From NCBI RefSeq assembly GCF_000770795.1, contig NZ_JRKJ01000011.1, positions 1 through 56,832 of the forward strand: 56,832 bases of DNA, read 5' to 3'. This document shows, one piece after another, positions 27,683 through 35,349 of this stretch. Every line of letters starts with the position of its first letter. The stretch's first letter is position 1. The position numbers and the translations under genes were made by a program. The stretch is from Lysobacter dokdonensis DS-58 (GTDB taxonomy: Bacteria > Pseudomonadota > Gammaproteobacteria > Xanthomonadales > Xanthomonadaceae). The notes under the pieces are model-generated. The model did no database searches, was not told where the DNA came from, and worked only from the letters and a program-made list of their open reading frames with translations.

Positions 27683-29034
27683 TCGCCCGCCCCCAGCGCG
27701 CGCAACAAGCCCTTCGCCTTCGCGCGGGTTTCCTCGAGTTCGCGTTGCGGCACCGAGTCGATCACGATGCCCGCGCCCGTGCGGAAGCGCAGCGTGTCGC
27801 CTTCGAGTTCCGCGCTGCGGATGAGGATATTGAGGTCGAGGTCGCCGTCGCGGTTCAACCAGCCGAACGCGCCGGTGTAGGCACCGCGCCCCTGCCCTTC
27901 CAGCGCGGCGATGATTTGCATGCAGCGCACCTTCGGGCAACCGGTGATCGTGCCGCCGGGGAACACCGCGCGGATGACGTCGCCCGGCGTGGCGTCCTCG
28001 CGCAGGCGGCCGCGCACGTTGCTCACGATGTGGTGGACGTGCGCGTAGCTTTCGACGGTCATCAACTCGTCGACTTCCACGCTGCCCGGCGTGCAGACGC
28101 GGCCCAGGTCGTTGCGTTCGAGGTCGATGAGCATCACGTGCTCGGCGCGTTCCTTCGGATGGCCGACGAGTTCGCGGATGCGTTCGGCTTCGTCGTCGCC
28201 CGGCAAGCGCGGACGCGTGCCGGCGATGGGACGCGTTTCGACGGCGTCGCCGCGGATCGACACCAGCCGCTCCGGCGACGAACTGACGATCGCCCAATCG
28301 CTGCCGGAAAACAGACCGGCGAACGGTGCGGGATTCGCGGTCCGCAGGCGTTGGTGCAACTCCGCCGGCGGCAACGGCGCATCGAAACGCGCGCGCCATC
28401 CGCGCGAGAGATTCACCTGGAACACGTCGCCGGCTGCGAGGTGTTCGATCACGCGTTCCACGCCGCCGGTGAAGCGATCCGGTGTGTCTTCTTCGATGCT
28501 CGCCGGCGCGCGCCATTCGGGCAGCGCGGGCAACGTGGCGGCCGCGCGCGCGTCGTCGCGGAGCGTGTCGATCCAATCGCGCTGCGATGCTTCGGCGATC
28601 GCGAACACTTCGCCCGTCGCGTGGTCGCGCAATACCGCCGCCGGGCTGCGCATCGCATAGGCGATGGGCACGCGGCCTTCGGCCTGCGGCAGCCGCAGCA
28701 CGGGTTCGACTTCGCCCGCGAGTTCGTATGCGAGGAAGACCACCCAACCGCCGCGGAAAGGCCAGCGCGGTTCGTCGCGCGAAACGCGTTCGGCGCGCCA
28801 GGCATCATCGAGTGCGGAGAGGAAGTCGCCTGCGACCGTGCGGCCATCGCGATCGCGCACGAGGCCATCGCGATCCAGGCGCAACAGTGCGCCGCCGTCG
28901 ACGAACAGCATGTCCCAGCGCCCCTGCGCCGTTCCGTGCGCGCTGGATTCCAGCAGCACCGGGTAACGCGCCGGGGCCTGCCGGTGCAATGCCAGCAGGT
29001 CGAGCGAGGGATCCAGCGGATGCGTGACGAGCAC
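27679..29034 (-). CDS. pabB: Aminodeoxychorismate synthase component I
   Basis: The 451-residue chorismate-utilising enzyme of the TrpE/PabB family aminates chorismate at C4 using ammonia from a PabA glutaminase, which is not in the window. Motifs: DVFQVNLSRGW, SSSPERLVSI, ETRPIAGTRPR, LIDLERNDLGRVC, HIVSNVRGRL and PGGTITGCPKVRCM. The motif PIAGT has alanine (residue 271) where E. coli PabB has the lysine of PIKGT (Lys274); TrpE also has alanine there. Adjacent pabC and PabB-type length support the PabB call over TrpE. The GTG at 29034 has GGAG 8 nt upstream. Confidence 0.88.
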   Translation of the reverse strand: MLVTHPLDPSLDLLALHRQAPARYPVLLESSAHGTAQGRWDMLFVDGGALLRLDRDGLVRDRDGRTVAGDFLSALDDAWRAERVSRDEPRWPFRGGWVVFLAYELAGEVEPVLRLPQAEGRVPIAYAMRSPAAVLRDHATGEVFAIAEASQRDWIDTLRDDARAAATLPALPEWRAPASIEEDTPDRFTGGVERVIEHLAAGDVFQVNLSRGWRARFDAPLPPAELHQRLRTANPAPFAGLFSGSDWAIVSSSPERLVSIRGDAVETRPIAGTRPRLPGDDEAERIRELVGHPKERAEHVMLIDLERNDLGRVCTPGSVEVDELMTVESYAHVHHIVSNVRGRLREDATPGDVIRAVFPGGTITGCPKVRCMQIIAALEGQGRGAYTGAFGWLNRDGDLDLNILIRSAELEGDTLRFRTGAGIVIDSVPQRELEETRAKAKGLLRALGAGE

Positions 29035-29057
29035 GGGCCCGTCTCCGTTGCGTGCCG

Positions 29058-30290
29058 TCAGATCCGGCGGAACACCAGCGTGCCGTTGGTGCCGCCGAAG
29101 CCGAAGCCGTTCGACACCGCGATGTCGATCTTCTTCTCGCGCGCGGTGTTGGGCACGTAATCGAGGTCGCAGCCTTCGCCCGGGTTTTCCAGGTTGATGG
29201 TCGGCGGGATGATGCCCGCGTGCAGCGCCATCACCGAGAACACCGCTTCGGCGCCGCCGGCCGCGCCGAGCAGGTGCCCGGTCATCGACTTGGTGGAGCT
29301 GACCATCGTCTTGTACGCGTGGTCGCCGAGCGCGCGCTTGATCGCGAGCGTTTCGGCCACGTCGCCCAGCGGCGTGGAGGTGCCGTGCGCGTTGAGGTAC
29401 TGGACCTGGTCGGCGTTGATCTTCGCGTCCTTGAACGCGGCGGCCATGCAGCGCGCGGGGCCGTCGCCGTCTTCGCTGGGCGCGGTCATGTGGAACGCAT
29501 CGGAACTGGCGCCGAAGCCGGCGAGTTCGCAATAGATGCGCGCGCCGCGGGCCTTGGCGTGTTCGTATTCCTCGAGGATGAGGATGCCGGCGCCGTCGCC
29601 GAGCACGAAGCCGTCGCGGTCGCGGTCCCACGGGCGCGAGGCGCGCTGCGGTTCGTCGTTGCGCGTGGACATCGCCTTCATCGAGCAGAAGCCGCCCATC
29701 GAGGTGGGCGTGGAGCCGCGTTCGGCGCCGCCGGCGATCATGACGTCGGCGTCGCCGTGCTGGATCAGGCGCATCGCCATGCCGATCGAGTGGTTCGACG
29801 TGGCACACGCGGAGACCGCGGAGAAATTGGGGCCCTTCGCGCCGGTGAGCAGCGAGACCTGGCCGGGCACCATGTTGATGATGGTGCTGGGCACGTAGAA
29901 CGGCGAGATCTTGCGCGGGCCGCCTTCGTGCGCCTTGATGGTTTGTTCTTCGATGCCGAGCAGGCCGCCGATGCCCGAACCGATCAGCGCACCGACGCGC
30001 TCGGCGTTGGAGTCGTCGATGGTGAGGCTGGCGTCCTCGATGGCCATCATCGAAGCGGCGACGCCGTAATGGATGAACTCATCCATCTTCTTCGCGTCCT
30101 TCGGCCCCACCCAGCGGGTGACGTCGAAATCGCGGACTTCGCCGGCGATGCGCGTGGTCAGGTTGGATGCATCGAAGTGCGTCACCGGGCCGATGCCCGA
30201 ACGCCCGTTGACGATGCCGTCCCACGTGCTGCCCAGGTCGTTGCCCAGCGGCGAGACGATGCCCATACCCGTTACGACGACGCGACGCAT
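29058..30290 (-). CDS. fabF: 3-oxoacyl-ACP synthase II
   Basis: The 410-residue KAS II elongates acyl-ACP chains and, being temperature-responsive in E. coli, helps control unsaturated chain length. The Cys-His-His triad is visible: Cys162 in VSACATSNHSIG, His in LNAHGTSTPLGD (about 303) and His in MTGHLLGAAGG (about 340). NGFGFGGTN closes the fold. The ATG at 30290 begins the conserved MRRVVVTGMGIVSPLG. It follows acpP by 69 nt containing a GC hairpin. Confidence 0.96.
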   Translation of the reverse strand: MRRVVVTGMGIVSPLGNDLGSTWDGIVNGRSGIGPVTHFDASNLTTRIAGEVRDFDVTRWVGPKDAKKMDEFIHYGVAASMMAIEDASLTIDDSNAERVGALIGSGIGGLLGIEEQTIKAHEGGPRKISPFYVPSTIINMVPGQVSLLTGAKGPNFSAVSACATSNHSIGMAMRLIQHGDADVMIAGGAERGSTPTSMGGFCSMKAMSTRNDEPQRASRPWDRDRDGFVLGDGAGILILEEYEHAKARGARIYCELAGFGASSDAFHMTAPSEDGDGPARCMAAAFKDAKINADQVQYLNAHGTSTPLGDVAETLAIKRALGDHAYKTMVSSTKSMTGHLLGAAGGAEAVFSVMALHAGIIPPTINLENPGEGCDLDYVPNTAREKKIDIAVSNGFGFGGTNGTLVFRRI

Positions 30291-30317
30291 AGATTGCTCC
30301 TGTTGCAGAAACACACA

Positions 30318-30335
30318 GGGCCGCGATAGCGGCCC
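30318..30335 (-). terminator. Intercistronic hairpin between acpP and fabF
   Basis: A perfect 7-bp stem GGGCCGC/GCGGCCC with a 4-nt loop lies in the acpP-fabF gap. On the minus strand it is followed by TGTGTGTTTC rather than a clean T run. It may act as a partial attenuator or processing site that leaves more acpP than fabF message. Confidence 0.4.
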
Positions 30336-30359
30336 CGTGATTACGACACGCGCAAGGCG

Positions 30360-30599
30360 TCAGGCCTTGACGTGGGCCTTGATGTAATCGATCGCCTGCT
30401 GCACCGAGGTGATCTTCTCGGCCTCTTCGTCCGGGATCTCGCACTCGAATTCTTCCTCGAGGGCCATCACCAGTTCGACGGTGTCGAGCGAATCGGCGCC
30501 GAGGTCGTCGACGAACGAAGCGCTGTTGGTCACTTCTTCTTCCTTGACGCCAAGCTGTTCGATGACGATCTTCTTGACGCGTTCTTCGATGCTGCTCAT
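30360..30599 (-). CDS. acpP: Acyl carrier protein
   Basis: The 79-residue ACP carries growing fatty acyl chains on 4'-phosphopantetheine attached to Ser37 in [18 protein letters not shown]. The protein is strongly acidic, as expected. A strong GGAGGAG site precedes the ATG, matching the high abundance of ACP. The 120-nt gap to fabG could hold a separate promoter (a TACACT at -10 spacing is visible), but no convincing -35 accompanies it. Confidence 0.97.
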   Translation of the reverse strand: MSSIEERVKKIVIEQLGVKEEEVTNSASFVDDLGADSLDTVELVMALEEEFECEIPDEEAEKITSVQQAIDYIKAHVKA

Positions 30600-30719
30600 G
30601 GATCGTGCTCCTCCAGGGAGTCTGTTCAGGCGGGTAGTGTAGTGGAAGCCGGGGGGCGGCGCGTGGAGGCCGGTCCCGGCAAGCCGGTGGTGGTGAAAGG
30701 GTGTGGAAGGCAGCCCGTG

Positions 30720-31466
30720 TCAGGGCATGTACATGCCACCGTTGACGTGCAGCGTCTCGCCGGTGATGTAGGCGGCCGCCGGGCCGGCCAGGAAGGCCAC
30801 GGCGCGGGCGATGTCCGCCGGTTCGCCGAGGCGGCCCAGCGCGATCTGGCCCACCAGCGCGGCCTTGGCGTCCTCGGGAAGCCCGGCCGTCATGTCGGTG
30901 GCGATGAAGCCCGGGGCGACGACGTTCACGGTGATGCCGCGGCTGCCGATTTCCTTCGCGAGCGACTTGCTGAAGGCGATGATGCCGGCCTTCGCGGCGG
31001 CGTAGTTGGCCTGCCCAGCGTTGCCGGTGACGCCGATGACCGAGGCGATGTTGACGATGCGGCCCTTGCGCGCCTTCATCATGCCGCGCATGACGGCCTT
31101 GGAGGTGCGGTAGACGCTCGTCAGGTTGGTGTCGAGGATGGCCTGCCAGTCTTCGTCCTTCATGCGCATCAGCAGGTTGTCGCGCGTGATGCCGGCATTG
31201 TTGACGAGGATGGAGACGCCACCGAATTCCTTGCCGATCGCATCGATCAGCGCATCGACCGACGCGCCGTCGGTGACGTTGAGCATGCGGCCGTGGCCGC
31301 CCTTCGAAGCGAGGCGCTCGCCGATGGCGGCCGCGCCGGAATCGGAGGTCGCGGTGCCGATGACGGTGGCGCCGAGCGATGCGAGTTCGTCGGCGATGGC
31401 CGCGCCGATGCCGCGGCTCGCGCCGGTGACCAGGGCGATCTCGCCCTTCAAGGTTTGCTCGCTCAT
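30720..31466 (-). CDS. fabG: 3-oxoacyl-ACP reductase FabG
   Basis: The 248-residue short-chain dehydrogenase reduces 3-oxoacyl-ACP with NADPH in each elongation cycle. Cofactor motif TGASRGIG (residues 14-21), NNAG (89-92), Ser142, Tyr155 and Lys159 in YAAAKAG are all in place, with the C-terminal ITGETLHVNGGMYM. The ATG overlaps the fabD stop by 4 nt. A 120-nt gap without another gene separates it from acpP. Confidence 0.96.
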   Translation of the reverse strand: MSEQTLKGEIALVTGASRGIGAAIADELASLGATVIGTATSDSGAAAIGERLASKGGHGRMLNVTDGASVDALIDAIGKEFGGVSILVNNAGITRDNLLMRMKDEDWQAILDTNLTSVYRTSKAVMRGMMKARKGRIVNIASVIGVTGNAGQANYAAAKAGIIAFSKSLAKEIGSRGITVNVVAPGFIATDMTAGLPEDAKAALVGQIALGRLGEPADIARAVAFLAGPAAAYITGETLHVNGGMYMP

Positions 31467-32410
31467 GCCTGGCTCCATTCGTTGCGTGCGGATTCCATTT
31501 CGGAGGGCGTGCCGATCGCTCGCGCGTCGAGCGATTTGTCGATGCGCTTTACGAGACCCGTCAGCACCTTGCCCGGGCCGCATTCTGCGATGCGCGTGGC
31601 GCCGCGCGAGGCGAGCGCCTGCACGCAACCGGTCCATTGCACCGGGAGGTACAACTGCCGCACGAGGGCGTCGCGGATCGATTGCACGCCGTCGTGCACT
31701 TCGGCATCGACGTTCTGGATGACGGGGCGGTCCGGCGCGGACCACGCGAGCGTGCCCATCGCTTCGGACAAGCGGTTCGCGGCTTCGCGCATCAGCGGCG
31801 TGTGCGACGGCACGCTGACGGCGAGCTTCACCGCCTTGCGCACGCCGCGTGCGGCGAGCAGTTCCAGCGCGCGATCCACCGCGGCCGCATGGCCGCCGAT
31901 GACGATCTGGCCGGGCGAATTGAAATTGGCGGGGACGACGATGTCGTCGCCCGAGGCTTCCTTGCAGACCTCGAGCACGAGCGCGTCCTCGGCGCCGAGC
32001 ACGGCGGCCATCGCGCCGGTGCCGGCGGGCGCTGCGTCCTGCATCAGCTGGCCGCGCAAACGGACGAGCTTGGCGCCGTCGTGCAACGACAACGCGCCCG
32101 CGGCGACGAGCGCGGCGTATTCGCCGAGGCTGTGGCCCGCGAACAACGCCGGCTGCGCCCCGCCCTGCGCCACCCATGCGCGCCATGCGGCGACGCCGGC
32201 GGCCAGCAACGCGGGCTGCGTGAATTCGGTCTTGTTGAGTTGCTCTTCCGGGCCCTGCTGCGAGAGCGTCCACAGGTCCGCGCCCGCGCCTTCGGAGGCT
32301 TCGTCGAACGCGGCGCGCACGCACTCGTCGGCGGCCGCGAGTTCGGCCAGCATGCCGACCGATTGCGAGCCCTGTCCTGGGAACACGAAGGCGAGTTGGG
32401 GGTTGCTCAC
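31463..32410 (-). CDS. fabD: Malonyl-CoA:ACP transacylase
   Basis: The 315-residue enzyme moves malonyl from CoA to ACP. Motifs: FPGQGSQSVGM (residues 10-20), the nucleophile Ser94 in AGHSLGEYAAL, an Arg in RLRGQLMQ that binds the malonyl carboxylate, and catalytic His in VPSHTPLM near 206. The start is a GTG with only a weak GGGTGAT ribosome site. It follows fabH by 72 nt and overlaps fabG. Confidence 0.96.
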   Translation of the reverse strand: MSNPQLAFVFPGQGSQSVGMLAELAAADECVRAAFDEASEGAGADLWTLSQQGPEEQLNKTEFTQPALLAAGVAAWRAWVAQGGAQPALFAGHSLGEYAALVAAGALSLHDGAKLVRLRGQLMQDAAPAGTGAMAAVLGAEDALVLEVCKEASGDDIVVPANFNSPGQIVIGGHAAAVDRALELLAARGVRKAVKLAVSVPSHTPLMREAANRLSEAMGTLAWSAPDRPVIQNVDAEVHDGVQSIRDALVRQLYLPVQWTGCVQALASRGATRIAECGPGKVLTGLVKRIDKSLDARAIGTPSEMESARNEWSQA

Positions 32411-32482
32411 GCGATCACCCGTTGCGAAGAGGGCGGCATGATAAGTGCGTTCGCCGCAAGCCGTCTGTACGACGACGTATGC

Positions 32483-33463
32483 TCAATAACGAATGAGCGC
32501 CGAGCCCCAGGTGAAACCACCGCCGAAGGCTTCGAGCAGCAGCAGCTGGCCGCGCTGCACCTTGCCCGAGCGCACCGCTTCGTCCAGCGCCAGCGGCACC
32601 GAGCCGGACGAGGTATTGCCGTGCTTGTCGACGGTGACGACCACGCGCTCCATCGGCATGTCCAGCCGCTTGGCGGTGGCTTCGATGATGCGCAGGTTGG
32701 CCTGGTGCGGGATCAGCCAGTCGATGTCGTGGCGATCCAGGCCGTTGGCCTCGAGGGTTTCCTCGACGACCGAATCGAGCGCCTTGACGGCGTGCTTGAA
32801 CACGTCGTTGCCGCTCATGTTGATGCGCACGCCGGCGTTGGGTTCGTGTTCCTTGAACCCGACCGACACGCCGACCGGATTCCACAGCAATTCCTTCTTG
32901 CTGCCGTCGGCATGCATGTGCGTGCTGAGGATGCCCGTGTCCGCGTCGGCCTTGAGCACCACCGCGCCCGCGCCGTCGCCGAAGAGGACGGCGGTGGTGC
33001 GGTCGGTCCAGTCGACCATGCGCGTGAGCGTTTCCGAGCCGATGACCAGTGCGGTCTTGGCGGCGCCGGAACGGATGAACTTGTCGGCGACCGTCAGTGC
33101 GTAGACGAAGCCCGAGCACGCGGCGTTGACGTCGAAGGCGGGGCAGCCGTGCGCGCCCAGGCGATGCTGGACGAGGCAGGCGGTGGACGGGAACACGAGG
33201 TCCGGCGTGGTGGTGCCGAGCACGATGAGGTCGAGCTCGCTCGCCTGCACGCCTGCGGCTTCGAGCGCGCGGACGGCGGCGTGGAACGCCAGGTCGCCCG
33301 TGGTTTCGCCTTCGGCGGCCACGTGGCGCTCGCGGATGCCCGTGCGCGCGGCAATCCACTCATCGCTGGTGTCGATGATCTTCGACAGGTCGTCGTTGGT
33401 GACGACCTTCTCCGGCAAATAGCTGCCGGTACCCGCGATGCGCGCGAACACTTGCTGGGTCAT
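32483..33463 (-). CDS. fabH: 3-oxoacyl-ACP synthase III
   Basis: The 326-residue KAS III condenses a starter acyl-CoA with malonyl-ACP to begin fatty-acid synthesis. Its starter choice sets straight or branched chains; xanthomonads make many iso-branched acids, but specificity cannot be read here. Triad: Cys116 in NAACSGF, His in [11 protein letters not shown] and Asn in [24 protein letters not shown] is also conserved. It lies downstream of rpmF across a 63-nt gap holding a hairpin. Confidence 0.96.
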   Translation of the reverse strand: MTQQVFARIAGTGSYLPEKVVTNDDLSKIIDTSDEWIAARTGIRERHVAAEGETTGDLAFHAAVRALEAAGVQASELDLIVLGTTTPDLVFPSTACLVQHRLGAHGCPAFDVNAACSGFVYALTVADKFIRSGAAKTALVIGSETLTRMVDWTDRTTAVLFGDGAGAVVLKADADTGILSTHMHADGSKKELLWNPVGVSVGFKEHEPNAGVRINMSGNDVFKHAVKALDSVVEETLEANGLDRHDIDWLIPHQANLRIIEATAKRLDMPMERVVVTVDKHGNTSSGSVPLALDEAVRSGKVQRGQLLLLEAFGGGFTWGSALIRY

Positions 33464-33493
33464 GCCCCTGCCCTGATACGGATCACCGAGGTG

Positions 33494-33517
33494 CGCCGGC
33501 GCGGTGTCGCGCCGGCG
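33494..33517 (-). other. GC hairpin between rpmF and fabH
   Basis: Perfect 9-bp inverted repeat CGCCGGCGC/GCGCCGGCG with a 6-nt loop just after the rpmF stop. There is no T run, so it is more likely an mRNA-stability or processing element separating the abundant rpmF message from fabH than a classical terminator. Confidence 0.45.
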
Positions 33518-33526
33518 ACGCGATCG

Positions 33527-33718
33527 TCATTCTTCGACGATGCGGCTCTTCGACGGGACGACCTTCTTGCCGCGGTAGTAGCCGTCGGCCGTCACGTGGT
33601 GGCGCAGGTGCGTCTCGCCCGTGGTGGGGTCGGTCGACAGCTGCTTGGCGGTCAACGCGTCGTGCGAGCGGCGCATGCCGCGCTTGGACGGGGAAACACG
33701 GGACTTCTGGACAGCCAT
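33527..33718 (-). CDS. rpmF: 50S ribosomal protein L32
   Basis: The 63-residue L32 begins [20 protein letters not shown], the universal L32 start, and is highly basic. No zinc-binding cysteines are present, so this is the cysteine-free form. It follows yceD by 40 nt in the conserved yceD-rpmF pair and is a housekeeping component of the large subunit near the peptidyl-transferase region. Confidence 0.97.
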   Translation of the reverse strand: MAVQKSRVSPSKRGMRRSHDALTAKQLSTDPTTGETHLRHHVTADGYYRGKKVVPSKSRIVEE

Positions 33719-33758
33719 GGTCTTGCTCCGATGAAAACTTTTTAGATGTCGAAGGGGT

Positions 33759-34286
33759 TCAGCCCTTCGGTTTGTCCTTCAGCGCGGACAGCGCCGCGAA
33801 CGGGCTTGCGCGCTGGATTTCCTCTTCCGATGCGGTCCAGTCGCGCTCGACCGCCTCGGTGCCGGGCGCCACGGGGACCACGGGGACGGCGAGGATCAAT
33901 TCGTCCTCGACCAGCTCCGCGAGCCGCAGCAGGCCATCGTCGCCGACCAGCAGCGCTTCGTAGCCTTCCGGCAATGCGTTCTCCCCTTCCTCGTCGCGGA
34001 TCAGACCGAGCCGTTGCACGATCTTCACCGGGAGCGCGAATCGCTGCAGGCTGCGCTGGCATTCCAGCGGCAACTTCGCATCGATGCGCAACTCGACGAA
34101 GGGGATGCGCAACATGTCCTGGCCGAACTCGACCTCGACGCGTGCGCTGCCTTCGGTACCCGCCAACGCCCCTTTCAGCCGCGGCATGTCGGACAGCGGC
34201 AACGCGCCTTCGAAGGTGCGTTGCGCCGCGACCATGCGCCAGGCGTCCAGCTGTTCCGGCAACCTGGAGGGCGAATCGGCGGACAT
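33759..34286 (-). CDS. yceD: YceD/DUF177 23S rRNA accumulation protein
   Basis: The 175-residue YceD protein belongs to DUF177, needed for normal 23S rRNA accumulation in E. coli and plants. The core has [31 protein letters not shown] and the acidic [26 protein letters not shown]. The last motif is the DUF177 hallmark preceding the Pro/Phe-rich tail [15 protein letters not shown]. It heads the yceD-rpmF-fab operon. A strong promoter ends only about 10 nt before the ATG, so the message may be leaderless. Confidence 0.9.
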   Translation of the reverse strand: MSADSPSRLPEQLDAWRMVAAQRTFEGALPLSDMPRLKGALAGTEGSARVEVEFGQDMLRIPFVELRIDAKLPLECQRSLQRFALPVKIVQRLGLIRDEEGENALPEGYEALLVGDDGLLRLAELVEDELILAVPVVPVAPGTEAVERDWTASEEEIQRASPFAALSALKDKPKG

Positions 34287-34296
34287 AAGCCGGGAA

Positions 34297-34325
34297 TTGT
34301 TAGGCACGCGCCTACCCGGTGTCAA
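34297..34325 (-). promoter_or_regulatory. Sigma-70 promoter for yceD-rpmF-fab
   Basis: Minus-strand TTGACA (34325-34320), a 17-nt spacer and TAACAA (34302-34297). The expected transcription start is about 34290, only about 4 nt before the yceD ATG at 34286. Confidence 0.75.
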
Positions 34326-34404
34326 ACCGCGGGACCGCGAAATGCTTGATCCGGCAGGGAATCCGACGGCAGACTGACCGGCGAAATTATCCCCGGAAGC
34401 CTGC

Positions 34405-34773
34405 GTGACGACCACTGTCCTCGTCCTCTTCGCCGCGGTGGTCCTCGTGGCCCTGTTCATCCTCACGCTGCGGCGCCAGTTGGGCCGGGGCCGCCGGCAG
34501 AAGGCGGTCGCCCGCCTGCTCGACTCGGCCGACGCCCTGGAAGCCCGCCTGCGGGTGGCGCGGGCCGAGATCGAGGCGGTCGCGGGCGACGACGACAACC
34601 CCGTCCACGAAGCCCTGCGTGAAATGCTCCGCCAGCGGCTGTGGCTCCAGCAGCACGGGCAGACGGCCTCGCTGGAAGAACTCCAGGCGGTGCGCTCGTC
34701 GATCGACGCCGCCCGCGCCCGCATCGAAACCCAGCTCGAGCGCATCGAGCGCGCCCGCGCGCCGCAGACCTGA
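34405..34773 (+). CDS. Small single-pass membrane protein with coiled coil, unknown function
   Basis: The 122-residue protein starts with GTG (GGAAG upstream). It has one N-terminal membrane helix (about residues 4-22, VLVLFAAVVLVALFILTL) and a basic cytoplasmic turn. A long charged helix follows, predicted to form a coiled coil (AVARLLDSADALEARLRVARAEIEAV and SSIDAARARIETQLERIERAR). I do not recognise a family. It ends 3 nt before the maf start, so it is probably translated with it, and it is divergent from yceD. A structural or scaffold role at the membrane is possible but unproven. Confidence 0.75.
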   Translation: MTTTVLVLFAAVVLVALFILTLRRQLGRGRRQKAVARLLDSADALEARLRVARAEIEAVAGDDDNPVHEALREMLRQRLWLQQHGQTASLEELQAVRSSIDAARARIETQLERIERARAPQT

Positions 34774-34776
34774 ACG

Positions 34777-35346
34777 ATGCGACTGATCCTCGCCTCCACC
34801 TCGCCCTACCGGCGGGAGCTCCTCGGCCGCCTGCGACTGCCGTTCGACGTCGTGCGGCCACAGGTCGATGAAACCCCGGCGCCGGGCGAAACCCCGTCGT
34901 CGCTGGCCCTGCGGCTGGCGTGCGCGAAGGCCGAAGCGGTCGCGCGCGCCCACCCGGCGGCCTGGGTCATCGGCTCCGACCAGGTCGCCGACCTCGACGG
35001 CACGCCGCTCGGCAAGTCCGGGGACCGCGACACGGCGATCGGCCAACTGCTCGCGATGTCCGCGCGCACCGTGGTGTTTCGCACCGCGGTGAGCGTGCGT
35101 CGTGGCGATGTCGCGTTCGATTCGGTCGATTGCACCCGCGTGCGTTTCCGCCGGTTGTCGCGCGAGGAAGTCGAGCGTTACGTCGACGCAGAGCAGCCGT
35201 TCGATTGCGCGGGCAGTTTCAAGTCGGAGGGTTACGGGATCGCGTTGTTCGACGCGATCGAAACCCACGACCCCACCGCCCTCATCGGCCTGCCGATGAT
35301 CGCCACCGCGCGCATGTTGCGCACGGCGGGTTTCGCCCTGCCCTGA
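34777..35346 (+). CDS. maf: Maf-family nucleotide pyrophosphatase (YceF-like)
   Basis: The 189-residue Maf protein hydrolyses non-canonical or modified nucleoside triphosphates. The family start LILASTSPYRRELLGRL, ACAKAEAVA, GSDQVADLDGTPLGKSGD with the catalytic Asp, and FDCAGSFKSEGYGIALFDAIETHDPTALIGLP are all present. The yceD-rpmF neighbourhood and the SDQVADLDG motif point to the YceF subgroup (7-methyl-GTP) rather than YhdE (dTTP/UTP); that is inference. It ends 3 nt from the convergent GT39 stop. Confidence 0.92.
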   Translation: MRLILASTSPYRRELLGRLRLPFDVVRPQVDETPAPGETPSSLALRLACAKAEAVARAHPAAWVIGSDQVADLDGTPLGKSGDRDTAIGQLLAMSARTVVFRTAVSVRRGDVAFDSVDCTRVRFRRLSREEVERYVDAEQPFDCAGSFKSEGYGIALFDAIETHDPTALIGLPMIATARMLRTAGFALP

Positions 35347-35349
35347 CGC

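Noticed and set aside
27679-29034. Calling the PabB-like gene trpE because of its PIAGT motif
   Set aside because: Adjacent and coupled pabC and the absence of any trp gene nearby favour PabB.
30600-30719. Separate promoter for acpP
   Set aside because: A TACACT box is visible but no -35 at suitable distance, so I left it out as a feature.
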